Of a stretch of 64,000 nt of DNA, positions 1 to 12,000 are shown piece by piece. Source of the DNA: Lepidurus packardi (Eukaryota; Arthropoda; Branchiopoda; Notostraca; Triopsidae). The position numbers and the translations under genes were made by a program. The notes beneath the pieces are model-generated. The model was not told the DNA's origin. It saw only the letters and a program-made list of their open reading frames with translations, and made no database searches. Each line of letters opens with the position of its first letter. Position 1 is the first letter of the stretch. Location of the stretch: the NCBI GenBank assembly GCA_023053545.1, contig JAKZAN010000005.1, positions 3,658,001 to 3,722,000 on the forward strand, in the 5' to 3' direction.

Positions 1-2370
1 TTTCCACATATCAGGACATGGCCTTCATCGCAGTGGAATCATTAGTGCAGCTAATTATTACTGTGAACCTGTTTATCTCGTTTTGACATAAAAAAGGAAA
101 ATAGGAGCACTGCATCTACGAGTAGGACTAACGCGCGTCTCCATGCATAATGTAAAGATTCAGAGCCTTCACCCTAAACATAACTACATATGTTCCTGCT
201 TTCGGCACCCCACATTCCGCCTCCTTTTGGTCGTCCTCTATACTGCAAACAATTTCCGTAAATTATAATAAATATACGTAAATATTCGTTATAGTTTTCC
301 AATTGTAACCGCCTATACTTTAGCAGTTTTTATTTTTAATATTACACATTTCCACAGAATTACCTTCGATTTCTGTTCTTATATTATTCGCTTACAATTT
401 TGTTATATTTTAAAATTTCTTTATTGGCGCAACAATTTATTTTGAGTGTAGTGTATTATTTCCCCTGAATTGCACAGCTTGTAGCGAAACTACACAGCCT
501 AGGCAAAAAAAATGCCTTTCTCTCAGGGAAGCAAAAATGCTTCCCCATTTTTCATCAACGACGAGATCAGAAAGACTCCCAGGAATACCAGTAGTTCCGT
601 TTTTCGGTTCAGAGGATTGTACATGATTAAAAGTAATCATCGCTGTAGGCACTTGTTATAAATCTTGTCTGACTCGATGACAAATGAAGGTCAACATATT
701 ACTCAGAACAAAGACATAAAGAGCACATGCTTGACGGCTTTATTGGATGCTATAGAACCTTTCGCTGCTATATATATAAGAGGCTGGTGGATAGAATATA
801 CATGGATAGTTAACTTTCAGCTTTTATACCCCCCACCACAACCTGTCGCCTCGTATTTCTTGTTGGTGGTCTATGGGCGGATCTGCATTGTTTTATGTGT
901 GTGTCTAGCTTCCGGGGAAATACACACACATTATATGGGAACTTTTATTGCATTCCCCATGCCTGAGAGCAGACGAGGCTTGTCGCGTGCATGGCGCGTG
1001 CATTGCCGCCATCCCAGACGGGAAAAGAAGAAGCCTTCTGCTCTATAGCTAACATACACACACATATACACATCAGAGAGCTAAAATTTTCTCTTTGGTT
1101 GGCTATTGAAGCTAGACCCAAAAACCATAGTGGACAGCAACCCAGTCCCTTCTACCCTCCCCATCGTTACAGCAAAAGCTGTCCACTACAAGCCCCAGAC
1201 GGTTTTGAAAGTAATAGGGACAACGATAGCAGCCTCTTCACATTCTCCGAGGGCTGGCTTTTATTTCTCTTTTTTTTTTGCCTTGCTGTGATAGCTCCGG
1301 TCACGGTATTTGGCTCTGTGATGTATGACCGGGTAAGAGTGGCTTCTAATGGTCCGTGTGTAACATGGAACTAGCCATGGCCCCCTTAACCCCCCTCAAC
1401 ATGTCTTTCTAATACATAGTATAGGGGCCCCTTTATTCGTTACTCGTTCTCGGCTCAAAAACTCGCAATATAACGTTACAGAGGAGCTCAAGCCATCCCT
1501 CGTGGGATATTCTTTTGGGGGGCAGGGCGGAATGAATGGACATGGCAATTTGCTGTGTGCTCAAGTATAAAATATACTTCAGATGGTCACCAAAGAAAAG
1601 CCCGAATGCAATTTTTGAGGATGAGGCGCAAAGACTTGATCCCTTGTCATTGATGATGAAAAAAGAAAGAAAATAGAGGCTGTTGCTGCCTACTGCACGG
1701 GTTCCGATAAGTAAATCTATAAAGGCTCAAAGGTTTTTGGCAGTTTGAGATGCTTTGGGACTTGTATGAGAGTCGTTTGTTTGTTTGGAAAGACTTGGGT
1801 ATATGACTGAAAAGGGGGAGGTTTGGGATTTCTGCGTCAACAAGTTGACGTGGTGATAGCTGATAGAAGGGATTTGTGTTCGAACTGTAACTAGGTCCTT
1901 GTATATGCATTTTGGGGGGCCTTTTTTCTCCGCGTTTGCTGGGTATACCAGTATACATCTTCTACGTTTTGAGGGCTTAAAAAAAGGAACCTGACACTTC
2001 TTCAATGTTAAGAAAAAGTGTATAAGAAAGAAAAAGCAGACGGGTAAGAATTTCCCAAGAAAAGGACATTAGAAAGACATCATAGTTTCTGTGCGTCGTT
2101 GTTCAAGCCTTTTCCTTCAGCTTCCCCGGGCTTGCACTGATGGAGTAGGAAAAAAATGTCTATACTGCTATTGCTGTATAGGAGGAGGATATAAGACGCA
2201 AGGAGAAAAGGATACCGTTTTCCATTTGGATAGAGCTTTTTATATATCTGCGCAATACTTGGAGACTTGAGAAACCGTCCACACAACCTGAGCTTTTCTT
2301 CGGAAGCTCCGACGAAAAAGCTAGAATGTAATTCCACTCTGTACGTCATATGGTAAAAAAGGACTTATAA
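1..2370. other. Intergenic, no gene recognised
   Basis: No reading frame here resembles a known family. The sequence is mixed AT-rich (about 240-430) and low-complexity, with several CA/TG-rich patches (about 895-930, 1050-1075). ORFs of 60-127 codons occur on both strands but have no recognisable domain, signal peptide or splice structure and are probably chance frames. Confidence 0.6.
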
Positions 2371-3229
2371 TATGTGCAGTAGATGCCGCATATTGTGTCA
2401 TTAGTTATTAGAGTCAGCCGCTTTACGGAATCAAATTTTAAAAGGGCAGATTCAAAATGATAAAATTCATAGCATTTTAATCGGTTATTAGAATTGAACT
2501 TTCGGATATTGGAATCAATTTCAAAAGAATCATCACATGTACAGTAACAAAACTATAGTAGTGATTGCTACATGGACTTTGCATATTGACCAATGACATT
2601 GCTTTCCGTCGTGTTGACCAATCCGGTCATTTTCATCTTACTACTACGCTTAATGACAAATCCCTTCTAAATTCACCGGTCAATTAAATGAGCAAGTTAT
2701 TCTATTGAATGACCAGTTCCTTTAATTGACTGGGAAACTTGGAAGGGATATCGTGTTCAGAATCCTACCTAAGTGTAGGAGTATAGACTTCAAAGGCGTA
2801 CTGTTAGTTGTGTTTCAGGCGTGTGGTTATATAACAATGGCGTTGAACAAGAAAAGAGTTGATTTAAATATAAAAGAGATGCGGCTCATTGAAATCTATG
2901 ACAAGTTAAACTTAAATGATGTGCCACAAAGGGAAGCGGCTGTTAACTTAGGAATTCCTCCATCATCTCTATCAAAATTGATTAACGAGCGTTACGAAAT
3001 AAACAACAGTGGGTCTAGTGTATCTAGAAAAAGGACTCGTGTACGAAAGGGTCAGAAAGTAGCGGATCTTTGTTTCTTTGGTTTGAACAAGCCAGTTCAT
3101 TTCACGCGCCGATTAATTTTAGCATTTTATTGCATATTTCAGATTTTCGGTTATTAGGATATATATCCGCTTCATAGAATCAACATTCACTTGATAAACG
3201 ATCACAATAAGCGGCATCTACGGTACATA
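2371..3229 (+). mobile_element. Tigger/pogo-like DNA transposon, internally deleted
   Basis: The ends form terminal inverted repeats of about 27 bp (2371-2397 against the complement of 3203-3229) with three mismatches, sharing the core GTAGATGCCGC. Both ends carry TA, the target duplication expected of Tc1/mariner-pogo elements. Sub-terminal sequence repeats motifs of the form 'ggttattagaatt' and 'ggatattggaatc', which I associate with Tigger-type elements. Inside is an open frame (2838-3156) whose first 60-odd residues look like a CENP-B/Tigger N-terminal helix-turn-helix. The DDE catalytic domain is absent, so this copy is non-autonomous. The family assignment rests on the DNA-binding domain plus the TA duplication; the terminal repeats themselves are seen directly. 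Confidence 0.75.
2838..3157 (+). pseudogene. Truncated Tigger/pogo transposase, CENP-B N-terminal helix-turn-helix only
   Basis: The frame from ATG 2838 begins MALNKKRVDLNIKEM and continues with a helix-turn-helix of the CENP-B N-terminal/psq class; the segment QREAAVNLGIPPSSLSKLI is the recognition-helix region. A basic stretch follows (residues about 58-70, RKRTRVRKGQ), where full-length Tigger proteins lead into the second DNA-binding helix block. After roughly residue 74 the translation stops looking like transposase and terminates near the 3' terminal repeat. Full family members are several hundred residues long, so only about the first fifth remains. The longer frame from 2726 has no support for its extra N-terminal residues. 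It lies between the terminal repeats of the element at 2371-3229. Confidence 0.65.
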
Positions 3230-4784
3230 AATATGTTATACACGTATACATGTGAGTTATTTTTCTTTGACCTTCTGGCCTCGTGCCCCAACGAAAAAGA
3301 GCGGGAAAGACATGCACAAAGATGGAAGTAACATCGTATGTGACCTTTGACGGTTGAAACAGTAGCAATAAGCACAGTAACAAAAAAATGGTGCCTAAAA
3401 CATGGAAAAGAAGTCAACTTCTGAATAGAACTTAGCAATTCTTTGTGCATAGCACCTCAACGCCTAAAGGCCACCTTCAGCGCTTAAAATTCCGTCTACG
3501 TGAACCCTTGGCACGCAAGGCTGAGATCTATGAAAACGAAGGTTACAAAAGTCGACAATACTTATTATTGTCAATTCAGGTCACTTGCGTCACAATTACG
3601 AGAATTACTTCGTTTCAATTTCAACTTTGCGGCAAAAATTTCCGAGTTCTATCAACTTTACTTTTCATACGGATTTAAGAAAAATATATATTTGTTCAGT
3701 TTTAATATCGAGAATGAGGTATGTATATTGGAGGATTTGATGAGGTATGATATGTATATGAGGATTTGTTTTGGAAAGGGCTCATGCTGAGCGTTTAATA
3801 CGTTGTGTGAAGCTGAATTTTAGTATCTAGTGCAGTGTCTCATAAACTTTTGTCGAAAATAGTTGGGCTTCGCAACTCATTTTATCTCGTTCAGGGAATC
3901 TGACACATGTTCATGGAAAGGTTATTGATTCTTATGTAAACAAGAGCCGCCGACTTTGTATTATGCTCGTCAATGAAACTTGAACTAGTTAATTTTGGCT
4001 GGCTGAATTAAACAAAGGCATGACTAGATAAGAGTGCAGCTTTGCCAAGGTAAATGTACAGCGTTCACGCTTAGCAACTCTTAGGAAAGTTTCGTTCGCT
4101 TCCTTCTTTGAAAGCGCAGGTCCCGAGTAGAAGAACAAGAAGAGGTAAGGAGAAGCAAGTTTAAATGAGAAAAAAAGAGATAGAAAAGAGCATTTTGCTC
4201 TCTGAGATAATTTTTAATTTAAAAATGCACGTCATGTATTATAAAACGAGGGAAGCGTGGAACATTACGGTACTTATAACTGTCACTTTCATGGGCAATT
4301 TGAGGTCCACTTTTATTCCACCAACTTTTTTTACAGGTTGGGTTTCGTACTTTTAACCCGCAGTTAGAAGGCCTGCTTGTGCCCCAGCACAGTAGAGAAC
4401 AGAGAACTATATAGAGCATAATATATACAAAACCCCCCGTTTGGACGCGGGCCTGCTTTTTGGGCCGGAGAAACGCCTATTTCTAAAAAGCACCATCAGC
4501 AATAAAAAACCCCTTAAACTCTCTCCCCCTCTCCCTGTTCCCCAACTAAGTGCCCTGTATGCATAGCTCCCTTTTGTAACGCCGTTTTCTTTTTAAACCA
4601 TTTTGCACGCCAAAATGATAAATAAAAGCTCCTTTTTGCAGGGAGAATAAGAAACCCCTTTTCAAAAGTGCAAATTAGAAAATTGGGAATCGTTCCGTCA
4701 CGGGCTGCTTACACTATAAAATACGAAAGAAAGGTTTACTCCAGCTTGCCTCGCGGTTACTCGACAATGAAAAATAAGGAAGCA
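3230..4784. other. Intergenic, nothing recognised
   Basis: Unremarkable non-coding sequence between the Tigger-like element and the miniature element at 4785. Short chance ORFs (60-96 codons) have no recognisable content. Confidence 0.55.
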
Positions 4785-5323
4785 TTAAGGCTCCCGTATA
4801 CCTTAGCTTATTGATGAGAAACAGTCACAGATGGCATTGATGTTTGTTATTGTATTGAGAAAGCCTTGGGTAAAAAACTTAAGAAAAGAATTGGATAGGT
4901 AATTGCCGGCAAATTGTTCTTCGCTTGTTTTGCTTCTGAAACGTACAATTTGTCACCACAAAAAGTGTTTATTGTCGCAGCACAAGGTCCCGTACCAAGA
5001 CATCAAACTTTCGGAACAAGATTTCTCGCAAACGGCTTGTCAGATTTGAACCTAAACTAAAATAAAAGTTCTATTTTATTAGCAGCTAGTGCACAACCAA
5101 AGGACAGATTTTTAGGTAACGTATTTCTCATAGTTGCAAACTTCATTTGCATATTGCTAATTTACTACTTATTGGAAAAACTTGTGTATTACTTATGTAC
5201 TACCTGTTAGCAAGCTCAAGATAAAGAATGTTTTCATTAAATGCACTGGTTTTCTCAAAAAGTTGTTCCGAAATTCCCCCATGCTAACCGCCTATACCGA
5301 GCTAAGGCACACGGGAGCCTTAA
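4785..5323. mobile_element. Miniature inverted-repeat element with TTAA ends
   Basis: A 25-bp segment at 4784-4808 reappears inverted at 5300-5324 with two mismatches; the shared ends read GGCTCCCGT then CCTTAGCT. Each end is flanked directly by TTAA (4785-4788 and 5320-5323), the target preference of piggyBac-type transposases. The roughly 530-bp interior has no long ORF, so this would be a non-autonomous element mobilised in trans. The inverted repeat and the TTAA are seen directly; the piggyBac link is inference, since TTAA can be a coincidence and the terminal bases are not the commonest piggyBac ones. Confidence 0.55.
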
Positions 5324-8300
5324 TTAAATAGGAGAAATTCCTCTAAAAACTGAAGTAAAAAGTCAGATTTATATGCCAATTAGGTTCCAGACAAATTTAG
5401 CATCGCGTAGCATATTTGGTTTCATCTTCCAATAATATAAGAACGAGAAATATTAAATAAAAAAACAAGCAATCGGTCTCGGGAGTGGCTGGGCTGTGAA
5501 GCACCTATCAGGCATGCCGGAGTCAGTCTAAGAAACCCGGGCAGGGGCCCACCACTCGCTTCACTCGGTCCTTTTGCTTTTCACTGTTGAGCAAACTGTG
5601 AGGCAACCCGTAGTAATGCTACGAGTACGGCTTGCATCACCCTTCTACGTGCCTTGCTGTACTTTACAGGATTTCGGCGAAAATATAAATACACACACAT
5701 ACACACTTACGGTTTTGATATTTCCGAGGTCATAGAGACCCCCCCAAGCGTACTACCTCACCCCCACACATAGAGAAACTCTGGGCGCGTGTATATATTT
5801 CATGAGGCTTTTAAACTTATTCAACTTTCCATGGAACCTAACATATCAAACCCATTACGCTTGAATGAACTATAAAAGCACCTTGGTGCTAATATGTCGG
5901 GCGCTCTCTTACACTATACCCTCAGAAACCCCGGTCGATGGCCTCAAAATGCCTTCAAAAACGTCCTCGGTATATTTTTGTTGTTTCACTTTTTTCTTTT
6001 CTTGTTTAGCTGCAGTGGTGTAGCCCGAGCTAGAAAGCTATACTTTTAATGGAACACATATGAGTTTCGATGCTTTCAACTTTTCTCTCAGCTCATATGC
6101 AACAAAACCCAAGACTGCTCAGGTGCCTTATTGGCGTGAGTGGTAAGCAAAAAAAAATAAATAAAAAAGCCTTTTATTTGAGGGGAAAACCTAGGCGAGC
6201 TTTTGTCCCGTGTGGTTTCGGCCTCGTTTGGACCTAGCCAAACAGCCCCGCGAGGGGGGGAGCGGGGGAGCAGAGAATGAAAGACTGTACAGTACAAAAG
6301 CAGGCCATCACTCTATATGCTTCATGTCCATATTTCCTTCCTCGCTGCCTAATCAATAACCCAAACGGCATAAGCCTGACTAAAAGGGGGAAGCAGAGAC
6401 TGCACACTGCATTGATACACCTCACTCTGGCCAGCTGATGCCAGCAAACCATCAAGTAATAAGGACGACGAACGAAAAAAGAGCCCAAAAAATTATCCAC
6501 GAGTCGAGTAGCACAATAAAATAAAGCGCAAATTTTCAGCATTTTTTTGGCTGTCTCTCTCTCCCTTTGAAAATGTGGGGAGTTGTAAGGCATTTTTTAT
6601 GTTTTTATCACATAACAATAATGTTCTCTGATTCAAGTTCCCCTCTTAAGAAAGACTCCAAAAGGAAAAGGTTAAGGAACGAGGTTTTCTGCTTCTACAC
6701 CTCTGCTTACCTGCTCATGATCATAAAAGTTAGCTAAGCTAGCTCTTGCATGCTGTACCGTTACCATATATGTGAAGCATAATATGCGCAGTGCTGCGTC
6801 ATGCTGAAGAGTGCACAAGGAAAAATCCTGGGAAGGGGGGATGAAGTCTCCCAAAAGTTTGAAGATGACCTCTCGACAAAGATGTAATACACAACTCCAT
6901 ATAATAGTCCAAATTGGAAGATGACTTGAGGGACATGCAGGTATATAGACAGCAAATCCTTCGTTTCTTTTTTGTTCCGAAGGACTGATAAGAAAAGGAA
7001 ACGCTAATAGTTTTCCCTGGGAGTTGGGGAAGAGGACAAGAGGTTTCGCTTGTTGCCTAGCATTTTGGACACGATATCGTGTACGTTGCTTGAAGGAGTA
7101 TTCGCTGATCGAGCGGAACAGTAGGAAACATCTCAATTTCCGAACTCTTCGCTGGACTTATAAACCCAATTCGAACAATTGCAAGACCCGACAAACCGGT
7201 TGTAACTTTTTCTATATTAATCCCCACAGTCCTTACTCCTCCCAAGCAACGGAAGACAGCCACCCGACTCTCAAGAATCTCTTTGTATTTCTTACTGACA
7301 AAAAAGAAGCAACCCAAAGACAAAACTTTAAAAATAAAGATAATTCCCTGCAAGCGCCTGCAAGGCACTTCGGTAAGTGCAGCTGGTATTAAAGTTTTAA
7401 TATGAACCTTTCGAAGAGAAGCCTGTGTTTCCAAATTAAAATAAGGACATTTTGGAGCTTGATAATTCCCTTCAAATTGCTGTCAGATTATATATAACCC
7501 TAACGGAGTTTACAAGAACAGCGCAAACTATACTGTTGGTCGTCAACTTATAACAGTTTTTCAGTTTTCCAGTACAGCAGCAGCTGCAGAAACACTTTTC
7601 TTCCTTTAGCCCTTCTTATTTTTATCAGCGCAACACCTAATAGCCTTTTGTCCGTCAAGAAGAGTTCACAAAGGGTGAGGACCCAAAAAAAGTCGCATTA
7701 GGAAGCCCCTTGCGTGCCAAGTCTCAGCATCTTTAAGCTAACCATTTGCAATGTCACAACGACCTGATGGCCCCTCATAATTTTCACGACACTTCATGTC
7801 CAAGACGCTTTTGTAATAGGTATTCCCCAGCAAAGTTTTACCCGTAAGGATTCAGAAGCCCTAGCGTTACCTGTGGCGATGCTTCTTATTTTTTCCTTCT
7901 TGTACTTCCCTCGCAAATTATACTTGTGTGTCTTAAAAACTTCGCCCTGAGATCCCTGGGACTTTGTGTAACGCTATATACTTCGCTCCAGCAACGTTCC
8001 ATGGCTGATCTTCACAACTTCACCATGCAAAGAGTTCTTTACTTCTTATTTTAGCGCCAAAAAAAAAGAAAAAAGTCAAGACCACCTGGCGGGATGTTGA
8101 TCCGTAACAACACGCTCATTTGCCTATGCAATTAAACTTCGTCTATCTCAAGACCATAGAGGAGCCAAACAGGCAAACTTATAACCCTCCCATCTTATAT
8201 TGCTGCTGTTTTAAGCAAGTAATAAAGTGCAGGCAGGGGCGTAAATAGCAAGTTTATTTGTCTGCGGCAGCTCTGGCTGGAAAATATCATTAGCTTGATA

Positions 8301-8612
8301 TGCTTTATTGTTCCGAAGCACTACCCATTAAAGAAAAAGAAAATAATAAAAGGCGTTTAGCACGCAGAAAACAGACAGCACCAAACAACAAACGGAGGGT
8401 AATATGCATGTGTGGTCCCCAACTATTTCTGCCATGCAATTATTCCCCCCCCCCCCCTTCAATTTTTTCCCCCGCGAGAGGTCTCTGAGAGCTTGTCAAG
8501 CATCAATTGAACTCAACGACTCGGCTTTGGCGAGACTCGCAAACCTCCCTCTCCCTCTCCCTCTTTTCCGGTCTATTAACCCAAGAACACACATACATAC
8601 CCACCACGAGAC
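5324..8612. other. Intergenic, low complexity
   Basis: No gene recognised. Contains a CA-rich patch near 5690-5710, A-rich stretches near 6145-6170 and 8059-8073, a C13 run at 8445-8457 and a CCCTCT-type repeat near 8545-8565 just left of the BEL insertion. ORFs up to 154 codons (e.g. 6672-7136 minus) have no family resemblance. Confidence 0.55.
8445..8457. repeat. Poly-C run (13)
   Basis: Uninterrupted C13, one of several long C/G homopolymers in the non-coding part of the window. Confidence 0.9.
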
Positions 8613-8617
8613 ACTAA
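8613..8617. repeat. Target-site duplication, left copy (ACTAA)
   Basis: ACTAA immediately left of the left LTR, matched exactly by ACTAA at 14721-14725 immediately right of the right LTR. Five base pairs is the usual duplication length for BEL/Pao integration. Confidence 0.9.
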
Positions 8618-8983
8618 TTTCGACAATATGTGGTAGTAAAGGGGGGAGGATGGCTGGGAATGGTTGGCGCTTGCCTGAAGGTCCTGCGTTGTGTTTTGGG
8701 GGGAGAGGGCTTTGTCCGTTACTTAAACAGAGAGATTTGAGCTTCGACACGTTGTATATTTTGCTTCGTGCGTTTACTGACTGCCGATACTTGAGCGTTC
8801 TACAGAGAACTATATATAGTGCAGAGGACTAGTGGAAGAAACAAACGTTGAAGGAAAGAACAAGCGGCAAAGGCGAAATGAAAGCGTTTTCGAGAAAGGG
8901 ATCATTAAGAAGGTAAAGGGAAAAAGTGCATACAAGGTTTCAGAATGGTCAACAAATCAACGTTGAAGGAATAAATTCCGACA
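8618..8983 (-). repeat. 3' LTR of BEL/Pao element
   Basis: In element orientation the LTR starts TGTCGGAATT and ends ATTGTCGAAA. It is 366 bp long and appears identical to the copy at 14355-14720. The end in element orientation is not the canonical CA; the boundary is nonetheless fixed by the divergence of flanking sequence and by the perfect target duplication. Confidence 0.95.
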
Positions 8984-8993
8984 TCCTCCCGCC
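8984..8993 (-). other. Polypurine tract of BEL/Pao element
   Basis: In element orientation GGCGGGAGGA lies directly against the 3' LTR start. This is the expected place and composition for the RNase H-resistant primer of plus-strand DNA synthesis. It is short but uninterrupted. Confidence 0.7.
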
Positions 8994-9006
8994 GGCCGGG
9001 ATGCTA

Positions 9007-12000
9007 TTAGATTTCGTCAGCTTCAGCCAGATTTCTCAAACGTTCGCGAGCAGCGTCGGCAGCAAGCCGGGTGGGTCTGGTTCGGACAGGCGGGTCTGCT
9101 TCCGGCTTAGGGTCTACATGAAGCTCCAGCGGGTAGAGTTTAGTTATAGGTCGGTTAGTTAATCCAGTGGCAGTTCGTAGCTCCACCGAACGTACGATTC
9201 CGTCAAGGCCTCGGATGATTTTTGTTACTACGCCGAGCTTCCAGAACAACCGTTTACTATCGTTATGTATGTGCACGAGGTCGCCCACTTTCGGTTCTTT
9301 TGCAGGTCCCGTGGTAACATTATGATGATAATTGCGCAAGGAAGTCAGGTAGTCATGAGTCCAACGTCGCCAGAAGGATTGTAACAAAGCTTGATATCTA
9401 GAATTAAACTGAGATAAGTCATTAAGCTCATTAGTTTCTAAATCCGATGTGTCGCAATGCAAAACCGGGAGAATTCTACCGTGCAGGAAGTGGGAAGGAG
9501 TAAGGGGGGAGTCGTCGTTGATATCTTGAGAGTTTGAGGTCAAAGGTCGATTATTCAACTGAGCTTCGATGGCGATAGTTAGAGTCGTAAGGTCTTCAAT
9601 GTCAACTCGAGCTCTACCTAAGGTCTTCTTCAGATGCGATTTGGTTATACCCACTAGACGTTCCCAAAAACCCCCATACCAAAGAGCTCGTTTGGGAATG
9701 TGCGTCCAGTTGATCTTGCGACGTGAGAGAAAACATCCAATCGTGGGGGAGGTCTGAAAGTCTTCTAGGAATGAAGAGGCAGCTTCGAAGGTGGAAGCGT
9801 TGTCCGACATAAGGATCTCAGGGCATCCTCGGCGATTGGTAAATCGTTGAAGGGCGTGAAGAAACGTTGATGCTCGTAGATCGCGAACAAGTTCCAAGTG
9901 TACCGCGCGTATTTTCGCACATGTAAAGAGGCAAAGATACACCTTAAGGTCAGAACCGTCTTGTGGGACTTTAGCGAATAGGGGACCGAGAAAATCGACT
10001 CCAGTGACTTGAAAAGGAACGCCAGGGGACACTCGGGAGAGTGGTAAAGGAGCAGCTTGGGTGACGTGAAACGGAGTTCCATGTAGTCGTTTGCATATGA
10101 TGCATGCGCGAATTACGCGTTTGATGAGGGTTAACGCAGCCGGTATCCAAAACCGTTGCCGTAACTGTGTGAGCACGGAATGTGATCCGGAGTGGAGGGA
10201 TTCTTCGTGGATGTGACGAATCAGGAGGGAGGAAATAGGAGATGTTTTAGCGAGTAAAACTGGATGTTTAGCAGCATAGGGTAAAGACGCATTTTGGATG
10301 CGGCCACGACAACGAATAAGAGATTTCTCATCCAGGTAGAGTCCTAATTGCCCAATGATTGGTAATTGAGGAGTCACCTTCGAATCACGAAGTCTATCGT
10401 GGATCTCTGGGAACTCGACTTGTTGTGAACGCTGAATAATCCATTCTTCGGTTAATGTCCGATCAGATGGTAAGAGGAGGCCAGTGCGCTTAGGGACGGA
10501 ACGCAGATTGTGGATGAAACGACGAATCCAAGTGAGCACAGCGACAAGTTTGGGCCAAGAGTTAAATCGATAGAAAATGTCCGGATTAGTCGGAAGCGTG
10601 GAGCTTGGGGCGTTTTCTTCTGTTAGGAACAGGACTACCGACGAAGAAGGATCATCCGGGGTCGGGTGATGAATTAAGGGGGGACCATGATTCCAAAGCG
10701 TTGAATCGAGGAACTTCTTTGAAGAAAGGCTTCGAGTAAGTAAGTCAGCCGGATTTTGCTCCGTGGGGCAATATGCGACTTTGGCTTGTAAACGTTCCAT
10801 GAGTTGCTTTATTTCCAGTACTCGATTCTCCAAAACGCGCCGCGGGGGTCGTGAACCAGTGGACCAATGTAGGACAATGCGGGAGTCAGTCCACAGGAAA
10901 ATGGGTTTGAAATTGTCCGGGAAAAGTTCAGTTTGAACGAAATGCGCCAAACGACAAGCTAGTAGTAGTGCCAGGAGTTCTAAGTGTGGGAGAGTTAAGG
11001 CTTTTAGTGGAGCTACTCTAGATTTTGAGATGACAAAAGCAGAAGCGTCCGGCGAAACCAGATAAACTACGGCTCCGTATGCCTTCGGGCTGGCATCCGC
11101 AAATATGTGTAGAGTTGTAGAATCTACTTGGGAGGAAAAATAGGGTCGAGGGAGTTTAATTTGGCCAATAGCCGACAAGTTTTCTCGGAATTTGTCCCAC
11201 GAGCTAACCACGGATTCTGGGACTGGATCATCCCAAGTGATGTCTAATTTCCACAAGTCTTGCATGAGAAGTTTGGCGGGCGTCGTGATGGGGTTGAGGT
11301 ATCCTAAAGGGTCGAAAATTTTACTTATGTTCTGAAGTAGCAATCTTTTCGTCAAGGGGATCTTAGTGTTGAACGTTAGGACTGGATAGGACAGGACATC
11401 CATGGTGGAATCCCAGAGCATTCCAAGGGTCTTCACCGGATTTCTAGTTGAAGCAATGTTGTCGAGTTGTAGCTGCTGGTGCAAAAGGGGACTATTAGTA
11501 GCCCAGTCGCGCAAATTTAGTTGAGCGTCTGTAAGAATGCGTCGCGACTCGTTGTACAAACTTAAAAGATCTGCTTCAGAAGACATACCCGTGAGGAGGT
11601 TGTCTATATAAAAGTCTCGCTGCAGTGTTTGGGCTACGGGTGTACCATACGACGAAAGATGTTGGTGGAGAACAGATAGTAGAATGAACGGTGAAGAGGT
11701 TGCTCCAAATAACAGTACTTTAAATCGGTAAGTCTCAAAAGGGGAGTTAGGGTTTTCAGGGTGACGAGGCCAAAGGAATCGGAGGAAGTCACGGTCTTTC
11801 TTGTCAATAGCAATGTTGAGGAAAGCTTTTTCTATGTCACTCGAAACAACGTACTGATGGAGGCGGAAACGGAGAAGTATTCCGCAAAGGTCCTTTTGTA
11901 GTGGAGGACCGGATTCGAGACATTGATTGAGGCTGGGATCAATTTCAGAGGGTCTACTAGAGCAGTCGAATACAACTCTAAGTGGGGTGGTGGAGGACTC

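Noticed and set aside
8404..8832. 142-codon plus-strand ORF over the left LTR, with a related one at 14387-14569
   Set aside because: It is the antisense of LTR sequence and is partly duplicated simply because the LTR is duplicated.
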